Source: Actinomadura cremea
Lineage (GTDB): Bacteria > Actinomycetota > Actinomycetes > Streptosporangiales > Streptosporangiaceae
DNA length: 64,000 bases
Direction of reading: 5' to 3'
Assembly: GCF_014648495.1 (NCBI RefSeq)
Contig: NZ_BMRF01000004.1
Span: forward strand, 434,001 to 498,000
The notes under the pieces were generated by a model, which was not told the origin of the DNA, did not search any database, and saw only the letters and a program-made list of their open reading frames with translations. A program made the position numbers and the translations under genes. Numbering within the stretch: the first letter of the stretch is position 1; every line of letters begins with the position of its first letter. Of this stretch, positions 43,038 through 52,156 are shown in pieces.

Positions 43038-44048
43038 CTACGCGGGGCCGGTGCTGCGGCGGATCACCAGCTCGCTCGGCACCACGCCGGGCGGCGCGGG
43101 CGGCGTGCCGTCCGGGCCGGTGAGCTGGGCGACCAGCAGGTCGACGCAGTGCCGGCCGAGGGCCGCGAAGTCCTGCCGGACGGTGCTGAGCGGCGGGGTG
43201 AGGAACGCGGCCTCCGGGATGTCGTCGAAGCCGATCACGCTGACGTCCTCGGGCACCCGGCGCCCGCTCTCGTGGATCGCCCACAGCAGCCCGAGCGCGA
43301 TCTGGTCGTTGCCCGCGAACACCGCCGTCACCTCCGGGTCGGCGGCCAGCACCCGGCCCCGCTCGTAGCCGGAGCGGGCGCTCCAGTCGCCGGGCGCGCA
43401 GCCGGGGATCTCGGCGCCCGCCGCGGCGAGCGCGTCCCGCCAGCCGCGGGTGCGCTCGGTGGCCTCCGACCAGTCCTCCGGTCCCGGCAGGTGGTGGACG
43501 GTGCGGTGCCCGAGGCCCAGCAGGTACCGGGTGGCCTCGCCGGGGGCGTGGTAGTGGTCGGCCCGGACGGTCGGGACGGCCGCGGGCGGCCCCAGCATGA
43601 CCATCGGCAGATCGCCCGGCAGGTGCCGCACCGCCTCCTCCGGCGGTACATGCCCCGGGATCATGATGAGCCCGTCCACGCCCTGGTCGCGGAACCGCTC
43701 CACCGCCCCGGCGACCGTGCCGCGGCCCGCCGACCCCAGCCCGGCCACGCTGGTGAAGAAGTCGGCCTCGCGGGCGTGCCGCTCGATCGCCGCGATGATC
43801 GACGCCGGGCCGTGCAGCGCGGTGTCGAAGCTGACGACGCCGAGGGTGCGCGACCGTCCGGTCGCCAGGGCCCTGGCCGCCGCGTTGGGCCGGAAGTCCA
43901 GCTGCGCGGCGGCGGCCAGGACGCGGTCGCGGGTCTTCGGGCTGACCATCGGATGGTCCTTGAAGACCCGGGACACCGTCTGGTGCGAGACTCCGGCCAG
44001 CCGGGCGACGTCGCGGAGCCCCGGCCGCGTGGGTGGCGTGGCGGTCAT
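43038..44048 (-). CDS. LacI-family transcriptional regulator
   Basis: 336 residues. The N-terminal HTH LRDVARLAGVSHQTVSRVFK and hinge helix PNAAARALATGRSRTLGVVS are classic LacI. The ligand-binding core holds VDGLIMIPGH, VTAVFAGNDQIALGLLWAIH and VSVIGFDDIPEAAFLTPPLS. It is the last gene downstream of a sugar ABC operon on the same strand, 76 bases from the permease, and is its likely repressor. A near-perfect palindrome of LacI type lies in the operon promoter at 48121-48134. The inducing sugar is unknown. Confidence 0.92.
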   Translation of the reverse strand: MTATPPTRPGLRDVARLAGVSHQTVSRVFKDHPMVSPKTRDRVLAAAAQLDFRPNAAARALATGRSRTLGVVSFDTALHGPASIIAAIERHAREADFFTSVAGLGSAGRGTVAGAVERFRDQGVDGLIMIPGHVPPEEAVRHLPGDLPMVMLGPPAAVPTVRADHYHAPGEATRYLLGLGHRTVHHLPGPEDWSEATERTRGWRDALAAAGAEIPGCAPGDWSARSGYERGRVLAADPEVTAVFAGNDQIALGLLWAIHESGRRVPEDVSVIGFDDIPEAAFLTPPLSTVRQDFAALGRHCVDLLVAQLTGPDGTPPAPPGVVPSELVIRRSTGPA

Positions 44049-44124
44049 GTCACCCCGAAAGATACCCGGCGGACGGCGGGGGCGGGACGGCGGGCGGGAC
44101 GGCGGGCGGCGACGGCGCCGCCGC

Positions 44125-45366
44125 TCACCGGGGCGTTCCGCTGCGCCGCTTCGTCCAGATGTCGAACGCCACCGCGGCCAGCAGGACGAGTCCCTTGATC
44201 AGCATGACCCGCTCGCTGGGCGCGCCGAGCAGCGACATCCCGTTGTTGATCACGCCCATGATCAGGCCGCCGGTGATCGCCCCGATGACCCGGCCGACGC
44301 CGCCCTGCACGGCCGCGCCGCCGATGAACGCCGCCGCGATCGCGTCCAGCTCGAACATGTTGCCCGCGGTCGGACCCGCCTGGTTGAGCCGCCCGGCGAA
44401 CACGATCCCCGCGACCGCCGACAGCACGCCCATGTTCACGAACAGCCAGAACGACACCGACTTGACGTTCACGCCGGACAGCCGCGCCGCCAGCGGGTTG
44501 CCGCCCATGGCGTAGATGCGGCGCCCGAACACCGACCGGTTGGTCAGCGTCGTGTAGGCCAGCACCAGCGCGCCGAGCAGGACGAGCACCCACGGCAGGT
44601 TCTTGAACCGGGCGAGCTGCACGGCGACGAACATCACCACGACGACGGCCAGCGCGTTCTTCGCCGCGAACACCGCGATCGGGTCGACCTGCTGCCCGTA
44701 CCCGATGCGCCCCTGCCGCCGCCGCCACCCGAGCACGACGAACCCGCCGACGAGGGCCAGCGCGACCAGCAGCGTGAACAGGTCCGCGCCGCCGAGGAAG
44801 CCGAGGCCGATGTTGCCGAGGTAGCCCGACAGGAAGCCGTTGGCGATCGTCCGGACGTCGTCGGGGAACGGGCCGATGCGCTGGTTGTCCAGGACGGTCA
44901 GCGTCAGCGCCCGGAACATCAGCATCCCGCCCAGCGTCACGATGAACGCCGGTATCCCGAAGTAGGCGATCCAGTACCCCTGCCACGCCCCGATCGCCGC
45001 CCCGGCGAGCAGGGTCAGCAGTAGCGCGAGCGGCCACGGCACGTCGTGGTTCACCATCAGGACCGCGGCGATCGCGCCCGTCAGGGCCACCACCGACCCC
45101 ACCGACAGGTCGATGTGCCCACCGATGATCACCAGGATCATCCCGATCGCCAGGATCAGGATGTAGGAGTTCTGGACGATGATGTTGGAGATGTTCCCCG
45201 GGGACAGCAGCTGCCCGTCGGTCAGTACCGCGAACAGCGCGACGATGACCGCGAACGCGATGTAGATCCCGCTCTGCCGCAGGTTGACCGGCAGGCCGCG
45301 CCCGCCCTTCGGCGGCTCGGCCGCCGGCGGGGAGACCGGCTCCCCGGCCTTGGCGACGCTGCTCAT
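44125..45366 (-). CDS. Multiple-sugar ABC transporter permease (MmsB/GguB/XylH-like)
   Basis: 413 residues with 11-12 hydrophobic segments. [20 protein letters not shown] is the hallmark of the BPD_transp_2/RbsC-XylH class (D-L-S-V-G), and [19 protein letters not shown] and [15 protein letters not shown] follow. The extra length relative to RbsC fits the XylH/MmsB branch. ATG 45366 overlaps the ATPase stop codon as ATGA. With its ATPase and binding protein it imports a pentose or related sugar. Confidence 0.9.
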   Translation of the reverse strand: MSSVAKAGEPVSPPAAEPPKGGRGLPVNLRQSGIYIAFAVIVALFAVLTDGQLLSPGNISNIIVQNSYILILAIGMILVIIGGHIDLSVGSVVALTGAIAAVLMVNHDVPWPLALLLTLLAGAAIGAWQGYWIAYFGIPAFIVTLGGMLMFRALTLTVLDNQRIGPFPDDVRTIANGFLSGYLGNIGLGFLGGADLFTLLVALALVGGFVVLGWRRRQGRIGYGQQVDPIAVFAAKNALAVVVVMFVAVQLARFKNLPWVLVLLGALVLAYTTLTNRSVFGRRIYAMGGNPLAARLSGVNVKSVSFWLFVNMGVLSAVAGIVFAGRLNQAGPTAGNMFELDAIAAAFIGGAAVQGGVGRVIGAITGGLIMGVINNGMSLLGAPSERVMLIKGLVLLAAVAFDIWTKRRSGTPR

Positions 45367-46904
45367 GTGACGGCCTCCTCGGTCTGGGTCATGTACTGCA
45401 TCAGGCGCTCGGGCGTGGCCTCCGCCCGCGCCACCTCACCGGTGATCCGCCCGGCCGCCATCGCGTAGACGCGGTCGCAGATCCCGATCAGCTCCGGCAG
45501 TTCGGACGAGATCACCAGCACCGCGCGGCCCTGCTCGGCCATCGCGTTGATGATCGAGTAGATCTCGTACTTGGCGCCGACGTCGATGCCGCGGGTCGGC
45601 TCGTCCAGGATCAGGACGTCGGCGTCGGTGAACATCCACTTCGACAGCACCACCTTCTGCTGGTTGCCGCCGCTCAGCTCCCCGGCCGCCGACAGGACGC
45701 TCGGCGCCTTGATGTTCATCTCCCGGCGGAACCGCTCGGCGACCTCGTACTCGCGGTTGTCGTCCACCCAGCCCGCCTTCGCGAGCTTGCCGAGCCCGGC
45801 CGCCGACACGTTCCGGGTGATGCTCTCGATGAGGTTGAGACCGTAGGTCTTGCGGTCCTCGGTGGCGTAGGCCAGGCCGTGCGCGATCGCGTCGCCGACC
45901 GTCCGGATCCGCACCTGCGCGCCGTCCTTGAACACGCGGCCGGTGATCTGGGCGCCCCAGCTGCGCCCGAACACGCTCATCGCGAGCTCGGTGCGGCCCG
46001 CGCCCATCAGCCCCGCCAGCCCGACGACCTCGCCGCGGCGCAGGGTGAGCGCGGCGCGGTCCACCACGACGCGGCCCCGCTGGGTGGGGCTGTGCACCGT
46101 CCAGTCCTCGAGGCGGAACACCTCCGCGCCCACGTCGTGGACCCGCTCGGGGTAGCGGTGCCCGAGCTCGCGGCCGACCATCCCGGAGATGATGCGGTCC
46201 TCCGACACCTCGTCGCCGTGCATGTCGAGCGTCTCGATCGTCCGCCCGTCCCGCAGGATCGTCGTGGAGTCGGCGATCGACCGGATCTCGTTGAGCTTGT
46301 GCGAGATGATCACGCAGGTGATGCCGTCCGCCCGCAGCCCGCGCAGCAGGTCGAGCAGGTGCTGCGAGTCGGCGTCGTTCAGCGCGGCGGTCGGCTCGTC
46401 CAGGATCAGCAGCCGCACCTCCTTCGAAAGCGCTTTCGCGATCTCGACGAGCTGCTGCTTGCCGACGCCGAGGTCCATCGCGGGCGTCACCGGGTTCTCG
46501 TGCAGGCCCACCCGCTCGAGCAGCGCGGCGGCGTCGGCGTTCGTCCGGTTCCAGTCGATCAGCCCGAACCGGCCCCGCCGCTCGTTGCCGAGGTAGATGT
46601 TCTCCGCGATCGACAGGTACGGGCTCAGCGCCAGCTCCTGGTGGATGATCACGATGCCGCGCCGCTCGCTGTCGCGGATGCCCGAGAACCGGCACGGCTC
46701 CCCGTCGAACTCGATCTCCCCGCTGTAGTCGCCGTGCGGGTACACGCCCGACAGGACCTTCATCAGGGTCGACTTCCCGGCCCCGTTCTCGCCGCAGATC
46801 GCGTGGATCTCGCCGCGCGCGACGTCCAGGTTCACGTCCTGCAGGGCCTTGACCGCGGGGAAGCTCTTGGTGATCCCGCGCATCCGCAGTATCGCGTCCG
46901 TCAT
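45363..46904 (-). CDS. Multiple-sugar ABC transporter ATPase (MmsA-like, two ABC domains)
   Basis: 513 residues with two nucleotide-binding halves. The first has Walker [10 protein letters not shown] and [14 protein letters not shown] as Walker B. The second has the degenerate P-loop [25 protein letters not shown] as signature and [15 protein letters not shown]. This asymmetry is usual for RbsA/XylG/MmsA-type ATPases. ATG 46904 has GGAAGGAGGAG upstream. It is the second gene of the operon, 47 bases after the binding-protein gene, with a GC-rich hairpin in the gap. Confidence 0.93.
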   Translation of the reverse strand: MTDAILRMRGITKSFPAVKALQDVNLDVARGEIHAICGENGAGKSTLMKVLSGVYPHGDYSGEIEFDGEPCRFSGIRDSERRGIVIIHQELALSPYLSIAENIYLGNERRGRFGLIDWNRTNADAAALLERVGLHENPVTPAMDLGVGKQQLVEIAKALSKEVRLLILDEPTAALNDADSQHLLDLLRGLRADGITCVIISHKLNEIRSIADSTTILRDGRTIETLDMHGDEVSEDRIISGMVGRELGHRYPERVHDVGAEVFRLEDWTVHSPTQRGRVVVDRAALTLRRGEVVGLAGLMGAGRTELAMSVFGRSWGAQITGRVFKDGAQVRIRTVGDAIAHGLAYATEDRKTYGLNLIESITRNVSAAGLGKLAKAGWVDDNREYEVAERFRREMNIKAPSVLSAAGELSGGNQQKVVLSKWMFTDADVLILDEPTRGIDVGAKYEIYSIINAMAEQGRAVLVISSELPELIGICDRVYAMAAGRITGEVARAEATPERLMQYMTQTEEAVT

Positions 46905-46932
46905 GCTCCTCCTTCCGGGGGGGACGCCGGAC

Positions 46933-46950
46933 GGCGCCCGCCCCGGCGCC
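46933..46950 (-). terminator. GC-rich hairpin between the sugar-binding protein and ATPase genes
   Basis: GGCGCC, a 6-base loop and GGCGCC form a small stem right after the binding-protein stop codon. Such hairpins often stabilise or partly terminate mRNA so that binding protein is made in excess. Confidence 0.35.
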
Positions 46951-46951
46951 G

Positions 46952-48079
46952 CTACTGCAGGTCGCCCGCGGTGTAGTAGGCGCTGTCGACGAGCACCTTC
47001 TGGTAGTTCTCCTTGGTGACGATCACCGGCTGCAGGAGGTTGGACGGCACGACCTTCTCACCGTTGTCGTAGTCCTTGGTGTTGTTGACCGGCGGGTCCT
47101 CGCCCTTCAGGACGGCGTCGGCCATCTTCACCGTGACCTCGGCGAGCTTCCGGGTGTCCTTGAAGATCGTCGAGTACTGCTCGCCCGCGATGATCGACTT
47201 CACCGAGGCGACCTCGGCGTCCTGCCCGGTGACCACCGGGTACGGCTGGGAGTCGGTGCCGTAGCCGTTCGACTTCAGCGCGGACAGGATGCCGATCGAC
47301 ATGCCGTCGAACGGGGACAGCACGCCGTCCACCTTCGCGCCGTCGCGGTAGTTGCGCGTGATGAGGTCCTCCATGCGCGCCTGCGCGCGCGCCGCCTCCC
47401 ACCGCAGCGTCGCCATGGTCTCGAAATCGGTCTGCCCGCTCTTGACGACCAGCGCCTTCTTGTCGATGTACGGCTTCAGCGTGGCCATCGCGCCGTTGTA
47501 GAAGTACGTGGCGTTGTTGTCGTCGGCCGAACCGGCGAACAGTTCGATGTTGAACGGCCCCTTCTCGGAGCCCTCCGAGCCGTCCGCCTTCTTCAGCCCC
47601 AGCCCGACCAGCAGCGACGTCGCCTGCTGCACGCCGACCTGGTAGTTGTCGAAGGTGGCGTAGTAGTCGACGTTGGGGGAGTTGAGGATCAACCGGTCGT
47701 AGGAGATGACCGGGATGTCCTGGTCGGCCGCCTTCTGCAGCTGCGTGGTCAGGGCGGTGCCGTCGATCGGTGCGACGATCAGCAGCCGGGCGCCCTTGGT
47801 GATCTGGTTGTCGATCTGGTTGGCCTGCGTCGGGATGTCGTCCTCGGCGTACTGGAGGTCGACCTTGTAGCCGAGCCCCTCCAGCCGCTTCTTCACGTTG
47901 TCGCCGTCGTGGATCCACCGCTCGGAGGACCGCGTCGGCATCGTCACGCCGATGAGCGCGCCCTTCACGGGCTGGTTCGCCCGCTCCTTGTCGACCGTCT
48001 TCTCGCTGGAACCGCACGCGGTCAGGCCGAGCGCGAGCCCGATGCCCAGCGCCAGTGTGACGAGCTTCCTTGGCTTCAC
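46952..48079 (-). CDS. Sugar ABC transporter substrate-binding lipoprotein (ChvE/XylF-like)
   Basis: 375 residues. [20 protein letters not shown] ending in ACGS is a lipoprotein signal peptide with lipobox L-T-A-C. The mature protein is a type I periplasmic-binding fold: [60 protein letters not shown] and [20 protein letters not shown]. The pattern MPTxxSERW and SYDRLI is that of multiple-monosaccharide binding proteins such as ChvE. It is the first gene of the operon and is anchored to the outer face of the membrane. The promoter and operator lie about 40-65 bases upstream. Confidence 0.92.
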   Translation of the reverse strand: MKPRKLVTLALGIGLALGLTACGSSEKTVDKERANQPVKGALIGVTMPTRSSERWIHDGDNVKKRLEGLGYKVDLQYAEDDIPTQANQIDNQITKGARLLIVAPIDGTALTTQLQKAADQDIPVISYDRLILNSPNVDYYATFDNYQVGVQQATSLLVGLGLKKADGSEGSEKGPFNIELFAGSADDNNATYFYNGAMATLKPYIDKKALVVKSGQTDFETMATLRWEAARAQARMEDLITRNYRDGAKVDGVLSPFDGMSIGILSALKSNGYGTDSQPYPVVTGQDAEVASVKSIIAGEQYSTIFKDTRKLAEVTVKMADAVLKGEDPPVNNTKDYDNGEKVVPSNLLQPVIVTKENYQKVLVDSAYYTAGDLQ

Positions 48080-48116
48080 GTCTCACCTCGGAGGTGGTGC
48101 CGGATGGTTCTGGGCC

Positions 48117-48145
48117 ACACTGTTACCGGTCACATCAGATGTCAA
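48117..48145 (-). promoter_or_regulatory. Promoter of the sugar ABC operon
   Basis: On the minus strand TTGACA, a 17-base spacer and CAGTGT lie about 40 bases before the binding-protein ATG. The -10 is weak, but the LacI-type palindrome within the spacer supports this as the regulated promoter. Confidence 0.5.
48121..48134. promoter_or_regulatory. LacI-type operator of the sugar ABC operon
   Basis: TGTTACCGGTCACA is a 14-bp palindrome with one mismatched pair and a central CG, as expected for LacI-family operators. It sits inside the operon promoter, and the likely repressor is the LacI gene at 43038-44048. Confidence 0.6.
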
Positions 48146-48306
48146 GACCTCGCTGTGCTCCGCATCACAACCGTGATCCGGCGGCCCGGGGCCGGCCTCC
48201 GCCCGCAAAGCCCGCTCCACCGGCCCCGAAGCCCCCGCCCGCCGATGGAACGGTGCGCGGCCCGGGAGAGCTCCGGTCAAGGAGGCGCTCCCGGGCCGGG
48301 CGGGGG
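48146..48306. other. Intergenic region upstream of the sugar operon and after the second ECF sigma gene
   Basis: No gene is supported. Apart from the promoter elements listed separately, nothing distinctive was seen. Confidence 0.3.
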
Positions 48307-49209
48307 TCAGCCGTCCAGGGCGGCCAGGTCGATCCGGGCCAGCCGCTCGGGATCGGAGAGGATGTCGATGGCGACGATCTTCTGATCGGAGATGGTGAAG
48401 CTCATGATCGAGATGAGCTCGCCGTCGATCGTGTTCACCAGTCCGGCCGCACCGTTGACCAGCGCCGGGCGGGAGACCGAGGCGGTCGCCATGCGGCGGA
48501 AGGTCGGGGCCTGGCCCGCCACCTCCCGGGCGCCGCGCACGACCCGCATGCCGCCGGGGAGCAGCGTCCCGGCGTCGGCGCGCAGCACGACGTCGGGGTC
48601 GAGGACGGCCAGCAGGCCCTCGATGTCGCCGCCGTGCGCCGCGCTGAGGAACGCGTCGACCACGCGGCGCCGCGCGACCGGGTCGGGGTCCGGCGCCGGG
48701 GCCGAGCCCTGCACCCGCTGCCGGGCGCGGCTGGCGAGCTTGCGGGCCGCGGCCGGAGTGCGGTCCACGATCGGGGCGATCTCCTCGAACGGCATGCCGA
48801 ACATGTCGTGCAGGACGAACGCCAGCCGTTCGGCCGGGTTCAGCGACTCCAGCACCACCAGGAGGGCCAGGCCCACCGAGTCGGCCAGCATCGCCTGCCG
48901 CTCGGGGTCCTGCCGCTCGGCGCCGAGGAACTCCTCGCCGACGACGGGGTCCGGCAGCCGCGCCTCCAGCGGGGTCTCGCCCCGCATCCGGCGGGTGCGC
49001 AGCATGTCCAGGCACACGCGGCCGACGACCGTGGTCAGCCACCCGCCGAGGTTGCCGATGTCGTCGCCGTCGGTGCGCGCGAGCCGCAGCCAGGCCTCCT
49101 GGACGGCGTCGTCGGCCTCGGCCAGGGAACCGAGCATCCGGTACGCCACCGCCTTCAGGTGGGTGCGGTGCTCTTCGAAACGCTCGGCCAGCAGATCGCG
49201 CTCGTCCAT
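48307..49209 (-). CDS. SnoaL-type ECF RNA polymerase sigma factor (ECF41/ECF56-like)
   Basis: 300 residues. Sigma region 2 is in FEEHRTHLKAVAYRMLGSLA and EADDAVQEAWLRLART, and region 4 in LNPAERLAFVLHDMFGMPFE. A C-terminal SnoaL-like extension (AHGGDIEGLLAVLDPDVVLR, INTIDGELISIMSFTISDQK-like region) replaces an anti-sigma gene. It has a D-P-E-R-L motif near the end but no clear D-G-G-G-R or linker W-L-P, so it is a related group rather than a strict ECF41. ATG 49209 is chosen for GAGGA upstream. It neighbours a STAS protein but no oxidoreductase-type target gene, so its regulon is unknown. Confidence 0.85.
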   Translation of the reverse strand: MDERDLLAERFEEHRTHLKAVAYRMLGSLAEADDAVQEAWLRLARTDGDDIGNLGGWLTTVVGRVCLDMLRTRRMRGETPLEARLPDPVVGEEFLGAERQDPERQAMLADSVGLALLVVLESLNPAERLAFVLHDMFGMPFEEIAPIVDRTPAAARKLASRARQRVQGSAPAPDPDPVARRRVVDAFLSAAHGGDIEGLLAVLDPDVVLRADAGTLLPGGMRVVRGAREVAGQAPTFRRMATASVSRPALVNGAAGLVNTIDGELISIMSFTISDQKIVAIDILSDPERLARIDLAALDG

Positions 49210-49298
49210 GGTCGTCCTCGTTCTCGGGGGTCGATGCATCGTCGTCCCAGCCATGACGAACGGGACGCTCCCGATGTGACCGGAAGCGCTCCGTCCCG

Positions 49299-49664
49299 TC
49301 AGGGAAGCTGGGTCTCGTTGCAGAGGACCAGGACCGCGGTCTCCACCGAAGAGTAGATCGGGAAGAGGCGGGTGAGCCCGGTGGTGCGCAGCACCTCGCG
49401 GATGCGGGGGTTCACCGAGACCAGTGCGAGCATCCCGGCCTCGCGCAGCAGCGGGAAGATGCCCGCCAGGACGCTGAGCCCGCTGGAGTCCATGAAGGCG
49501 ACGTCGGTGAAGTCCAGCACCAGGTGGTGGGCGCCCTCGCCGAGCAGCGCGGCGAGGTGGTCGCGCAGCCGGGCGGCGGTGGAGATGTCCACGTCGCCGG
49601 TGAGGGTCACGACGGCCAGGTCGGTGTGGATCGGATGGAACCCGCTGTGCACGGTCAGGGCCAT
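49299..49664 (-). CDS. STAS-domain anti-sigma factor antagonist
   Basis: 121 residues from ATG 49664. VVTLTGDVDISTAARLRDHL and LVLDFTDVAFMDSSGLSVLA are the STAS signatures; the Ser in D-S-S-G-L is the residue phosphorylated by partner anti-sigma kinases (RsbW/SpoIIAB type). Such proteins free a SigB/SigF-type sigma factor by binding its anti-sigma factor. No kinase gene is adjacent. GTG 49706 is an alternative start that would add 14 residues (GNDRLHGGHILDT). Confidence 0.88.
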   Translation of the reverse strand: MALTVHSGFHPIHTDLAVVTLTGDVDISTAARLRDHLAALLGEGAHHLVLDFTDVAFMDSSGLSVLAGIFPLLREAGMLALVSVNPRIREVLRTTGLTRLFPIYSSVETAVLVLCNETQLP

Positions 49665-49755
49665 GGTGTCCAAGATGTGCCCGCCGTGGAGACGGTCATT
49701 CCCCACCGGGCGGGCGGGGGCCGCGTTCCGATGACCGTCGTGCGGGCGGGCTGGG

Positions 49756-51192
49756 TCAGGTGTTGTCCGCGGACGTGCGGCGGCGCGGCCGTCCGCGCTT
49801 GGGCTTCGGCTTGGCGGCCTGCGCGCCGCCGCGGCGCCGGCCGTCCTGCGGCTCGCGCCGGGGGGCGGCGACGCTCGGGGCGGCCGCGGCCGGGGGCCGG
49901 GCCGGGGGCCGGGCGCCGGTGATGCGGGCGAGTTCGCTGTCGCCGGGGCGCACGCGGGTGGTCTGCGGGGTCACGCCGGCCGCGGCCATCATCGCGTCCA
50001 CGTCGCGGCGCTGGTCGGGGAGCACGACGGTGACCACGGTGCCCGCCCGCCCGGCGCGCGCCGTGCGGCCGCTGCGGTGCAGGTAGTCCTTGGGATCGGC
50101 GGGCGGGTCGATGTTGACGACGAGGTCGAGGTCGTCGATGTGGATGCCGCGGGCGGCGACGTCGGTGGCGACCAGCACGGTGACGGCCTCGGTGCGGAAG
50201 CCCTCCAGCGCGCGGTTGCGCTGCGACTGGGTCTTGCCGCCGTGCAGCGCCGCGGCGCTGACGCCGCGGGACGTGAGCTTGCGGACGAGGCGGTCGGCGG
50301 CGTGCTTCTTGGCCACGAACATGATCACCCGGTCGCGGCGGGCCGCGATGTGCGCCGTCGTCTCGTGCTTGTCGGTGTCGGCGACGTGGAGCAGGTGGTG
50401 CTCCATGGTGGTGACCGCGCCCTTCGGCGGGTCGACCGAGTGGGTGACGGGGTCGCTGAGGAACGCCCGGACGAGCCGGTCGACGTTGCGGTCGAGCGTC
50501 GCGGAGAACAGCATCCGCTGCCCGCCGGAGGGCGTCTGCTCGAGGAGCCGGGTGACCTGCGGCAGGAAGCCCATGTCGGTCATCTGGTCGGCCTCGTCGA
50601 GGACGGTGATCCGCACCCGGCCGAGCCGGCAGTCGCCGCGCTCGATGAGGTCGGCGAGGCGTCCGGGAGTGGCGACCAGGACCTCCGCGCCGCGCTGCAG
50701 GGCGTTCGCCTGGCGGGTGATCGACATGCCGCCGACCACCGTGGCCGTCCGCAGGTCGACGGCGGCGGCGTACGGCTCGAGCGCGTCGGTGACCTGCTGC
50801 GCGAGTTCCCGCGTCGGGACCAGGACGAGGGCCAGCGGAGCGCGCGGTTCGGCGCGCTGCCCGGCGGTCCGGGCGAGCAGCGCCAGGCCGAAGGCGAGGG
50901 TCTTGCCGGATCCCGTGCGGCCGCGGCCGAGGACGTCCCGTCCGGCGAGCGCGTTCGGCAGGGTCGCGGCCTGGATCGGGAACGGAGTGGTCACGCCCCG
51001 TTCGGTCAGCGTCGCCAGCAGCGGCGCCGGCATCCGCAGGTCGGCGAACGACTCGACCGGGGGCAGCGGCGGGGCGGACGCCTTCGGCGGCGCGGCCTCG
51101 GCGCCGGAGCGCGGCCCGTTCACCGGACGGCGGTCGCCCGCGGCGGGACGGGAGGAGCGGCCTCGTCGGGCCGGACGGGCGGGACGGGACAT
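49756..51192 (-). CDS. DEAD-box ATP-dependent RNA helicase
   Basis: 478 residues. A basic low-complexity N-terminus precedes the Q motif region (TTPFPIQAATLP). Helicase motifs follow in order: GRTGSGKT (I), PTRELAQQ (Ia), ATPGR (Ib), DEAD (II), SAT (III), ATDVAARGIHIDDL (V) and HRSGRTARAG (VI). The C-terminal tail is rich in R, K, P and G (DGRRRGGAQAAKPKPKRGRP) and probably binds RNA. It lies downstream of the cold-shock gene, separated by a hairpin, as is common for cold-adaptation helicases of the RhlE/CsdA type. ATG 51192 has GGAAGG upstream. Confidence 0.92.
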   Translation of the reverse strand: MSRPARPARRGRSSRPAAGDRRPVNGPRSGAEAAPPKASAPPLPPVESFADLRMPAPLLATLTERGVTTPFPIQAATLPNALAGRDVLGRGRTGSGKTLAFGLALLARTAGQRAEPRAPLALVLVPTRELAQQVTDALEPYAAAVDLRTATVVGGMSITRQANALQRGAEVLVATPGRLADLIERGDCRLGRVRITVLDEADQMTDMGFLPQVTRLLEQTPSGGQRMLFSATLDRNVDRLVRAFLSDPVTHSVDPPKGAVTTMEHHLLHVADTDKHETTAHIAARRDRVIMFVAKKHAADRLVRKLTSRGVSAAALHGGKTQSQRNRALEGFRTEAVTVLVATDVAARGIHIDDLDLVVNIDPPADPKDYLHRSGRTARAGRAGTVVTVVLPDQRRDVDAMMAAAGVTPQTTRVRPGDSELARITGARPPARPPAAAAPSVAAPRREPQDGRRRGGAQAAKPKPKRGRPRRRTSADNT

Positions 51193-51275
51193 GCTTGGGA
51201 GCCTTCCACAGATGCCGTGCGCGTCGGGGACGGCTCCGCGCGCTCGCGTGGGCGATGCCGTTCGGGCAGCGCCGC

Positions 51276-51301
51276 GGAGGGCGCCCGCCTGGGCGCCCTC
51301 C
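51276..51301 (-). terminator. Hairpin between the cold-shock and helicase genes
   Basis: GGAGGGCGCCC, a 4-base loop and its perfect complement form an 11-bp stem starting 10 bases after the cold-shock stop codon. It has no T-tract, so it may be a partial terminator that lets some transcripts reach the helicase gene. Confidence 0.6.
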
Positions 51302-51311
51302 GACTGGACGA

Positions 51312-51515
51312 TCAAGCGGGAACGATGTTCTCCGCCTGCAGGCCCTTCTGGCCCTGCGTGATGTCGAAGGACACCTTCTGGCCCTCCTGGAGCTCACGGA
51401 ACCCCTGGGCCGCGATGTTGGAGTAGTGGGCGAAGACGTCGGCGCCGCCGCCGTCCTGCTCGATGAAGCCGAAGCCCTTTTCCGCGTTGAACCACTTGAC
51501 GGTGCCGGTGGCCAT
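51312..51515 (-). CDS. Cold-shock domain protein (CspA family)
   Basis: 67 residues, the standard length. [20 protein letters not shown] carries RNP1 (KGFGFI), and DVFAHYSNI is RNP2. It binds single-stranded RNA and DNA and acts as an RNA chaperone. ATG 51515 has a GAGGAGATC ribosome site. The leader upstream holds an intrinsic terminator-like hairpin at 51590-51633, so the gene may be controlled by attenuation. Confidence 0.97.
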   Translation of the reverse strand: MATGTVKWFNAEKGFGFIEQDGGGADVFAHYSNIAAQGFRELQEGQKVSFDITQGQKGLQAENIVPA

Positions 51516-51589
51516 GTCGATCTCCTCTAGGGTCGTCCCCGGTGCGCACCTTGCGCGCCGAGTTGCCGCGATGGCCCATCCGGAAGATC

Positions 51590-51633
51590 CAGAACAACAA
51601 AAAATGCGCTTGAGGTCGAACACCACAAGCGCA
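51590..51633 (-). terminator. Intrinsic terminator-like hairpin in the cold-shock gene leader
   Basis: On the minus strand TGCGCTTG, a 13-base loop, CAAGCGCA and then TTTTTTGTTGTT form a textbook Rho-independent terminator. It lies about 75-120 bases upstream of the cold-shock ATG in the same direction, where no other minus-strand gene precedes it, so it could act as an attenuator or cold-sensing leader. Confidence 0.6.
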
Positions 51634-51793
51634 CGAAACATGTCTATGGGAACCGCAACCATTTGTACGCTACCACATGATTCCCCCGATGCAGCGGAAT
51701 CCCGTGCCGGCCGTCGTGACGTGCGGGTAAATTCCGTGTCGGATGCGGGACCGGGCTCCCGGCGGTGGCCGGGTGGGCGCATACTGGAGAGTG
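51634..51793. other. Divergent promoter region of the cold-shock and Tudor-like genes
   Basis: No gene is supported. The region should hold promoters for both directions; no single convincing hexamer pair was found. Confidence 0.3.
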
Positions 51794-52021
51794 ATGAAAT
51801 CGTCAAAGCCGCCCCAACGGCGACACCTGCCCACCAGTCCCTTCAAGCCGCCGCCCGCGGCGCCGCCCCTCCAGGAGTTCGAGCTCCAGGACCAGGTCAC
51901 CCATGACAAGTACGGGCTCGGCCGGGTGCTGGAGGTCGAGCCCGGACGCGCCGTCCTGGTCGACTTCGGCACGAAAAAAGTGAGGATTCTCGCGCCGTTC
52001 ACCAAGCTTTTCAAGCTGTGA
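51794..52021 (+). CDS. Small Tudor/CarD-like domain protein
   Basis: 75 residues. A proline-rich N-terminus ([20 protein letters not shown]) is followed by a compact beta domain: [20 protein letters not shown] and [12 protein letters not shown]. This motif is like the Tudor-like tail of PcrA/UvrD-type helicases and the CarD/KOW beta barrel (H-x-x-F/Y-G-x-G-x-V). It is likely to bind protein or RNA polymerase. ATG 51794 is supported by GGAGAG 3 bases upstream. Confidence 0.75.
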   Translation: MKSSKPPQRRHLPTSPFKPPPAAPPLQEFELQDQVTHDKYGLGRVLEVEPGRAVLVDFGTKKVRILAPFTKLFKL

Positions 52022-52156
52022 TACCGGCCCCCGGTCCGCGCGAAATCCACGCGCGGGCGGGCGTTTCCGGCGGTTCCCGCGAACCGGGCGCCGGCGGCCG
52101 GGGACGCGCCCCGCGCGGGAGCCCCGTGACGGGACTCCCGCGGCCGGCGGCGGTGC

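Noticed and set aside
51516-51660. In-frame extension of the cold-shock protein upstream of MATGTVKWF
   Set aside because: The upstream frame runs through a terminator hairpin and is not conserved in the family; the ribosome site supports the standard start.
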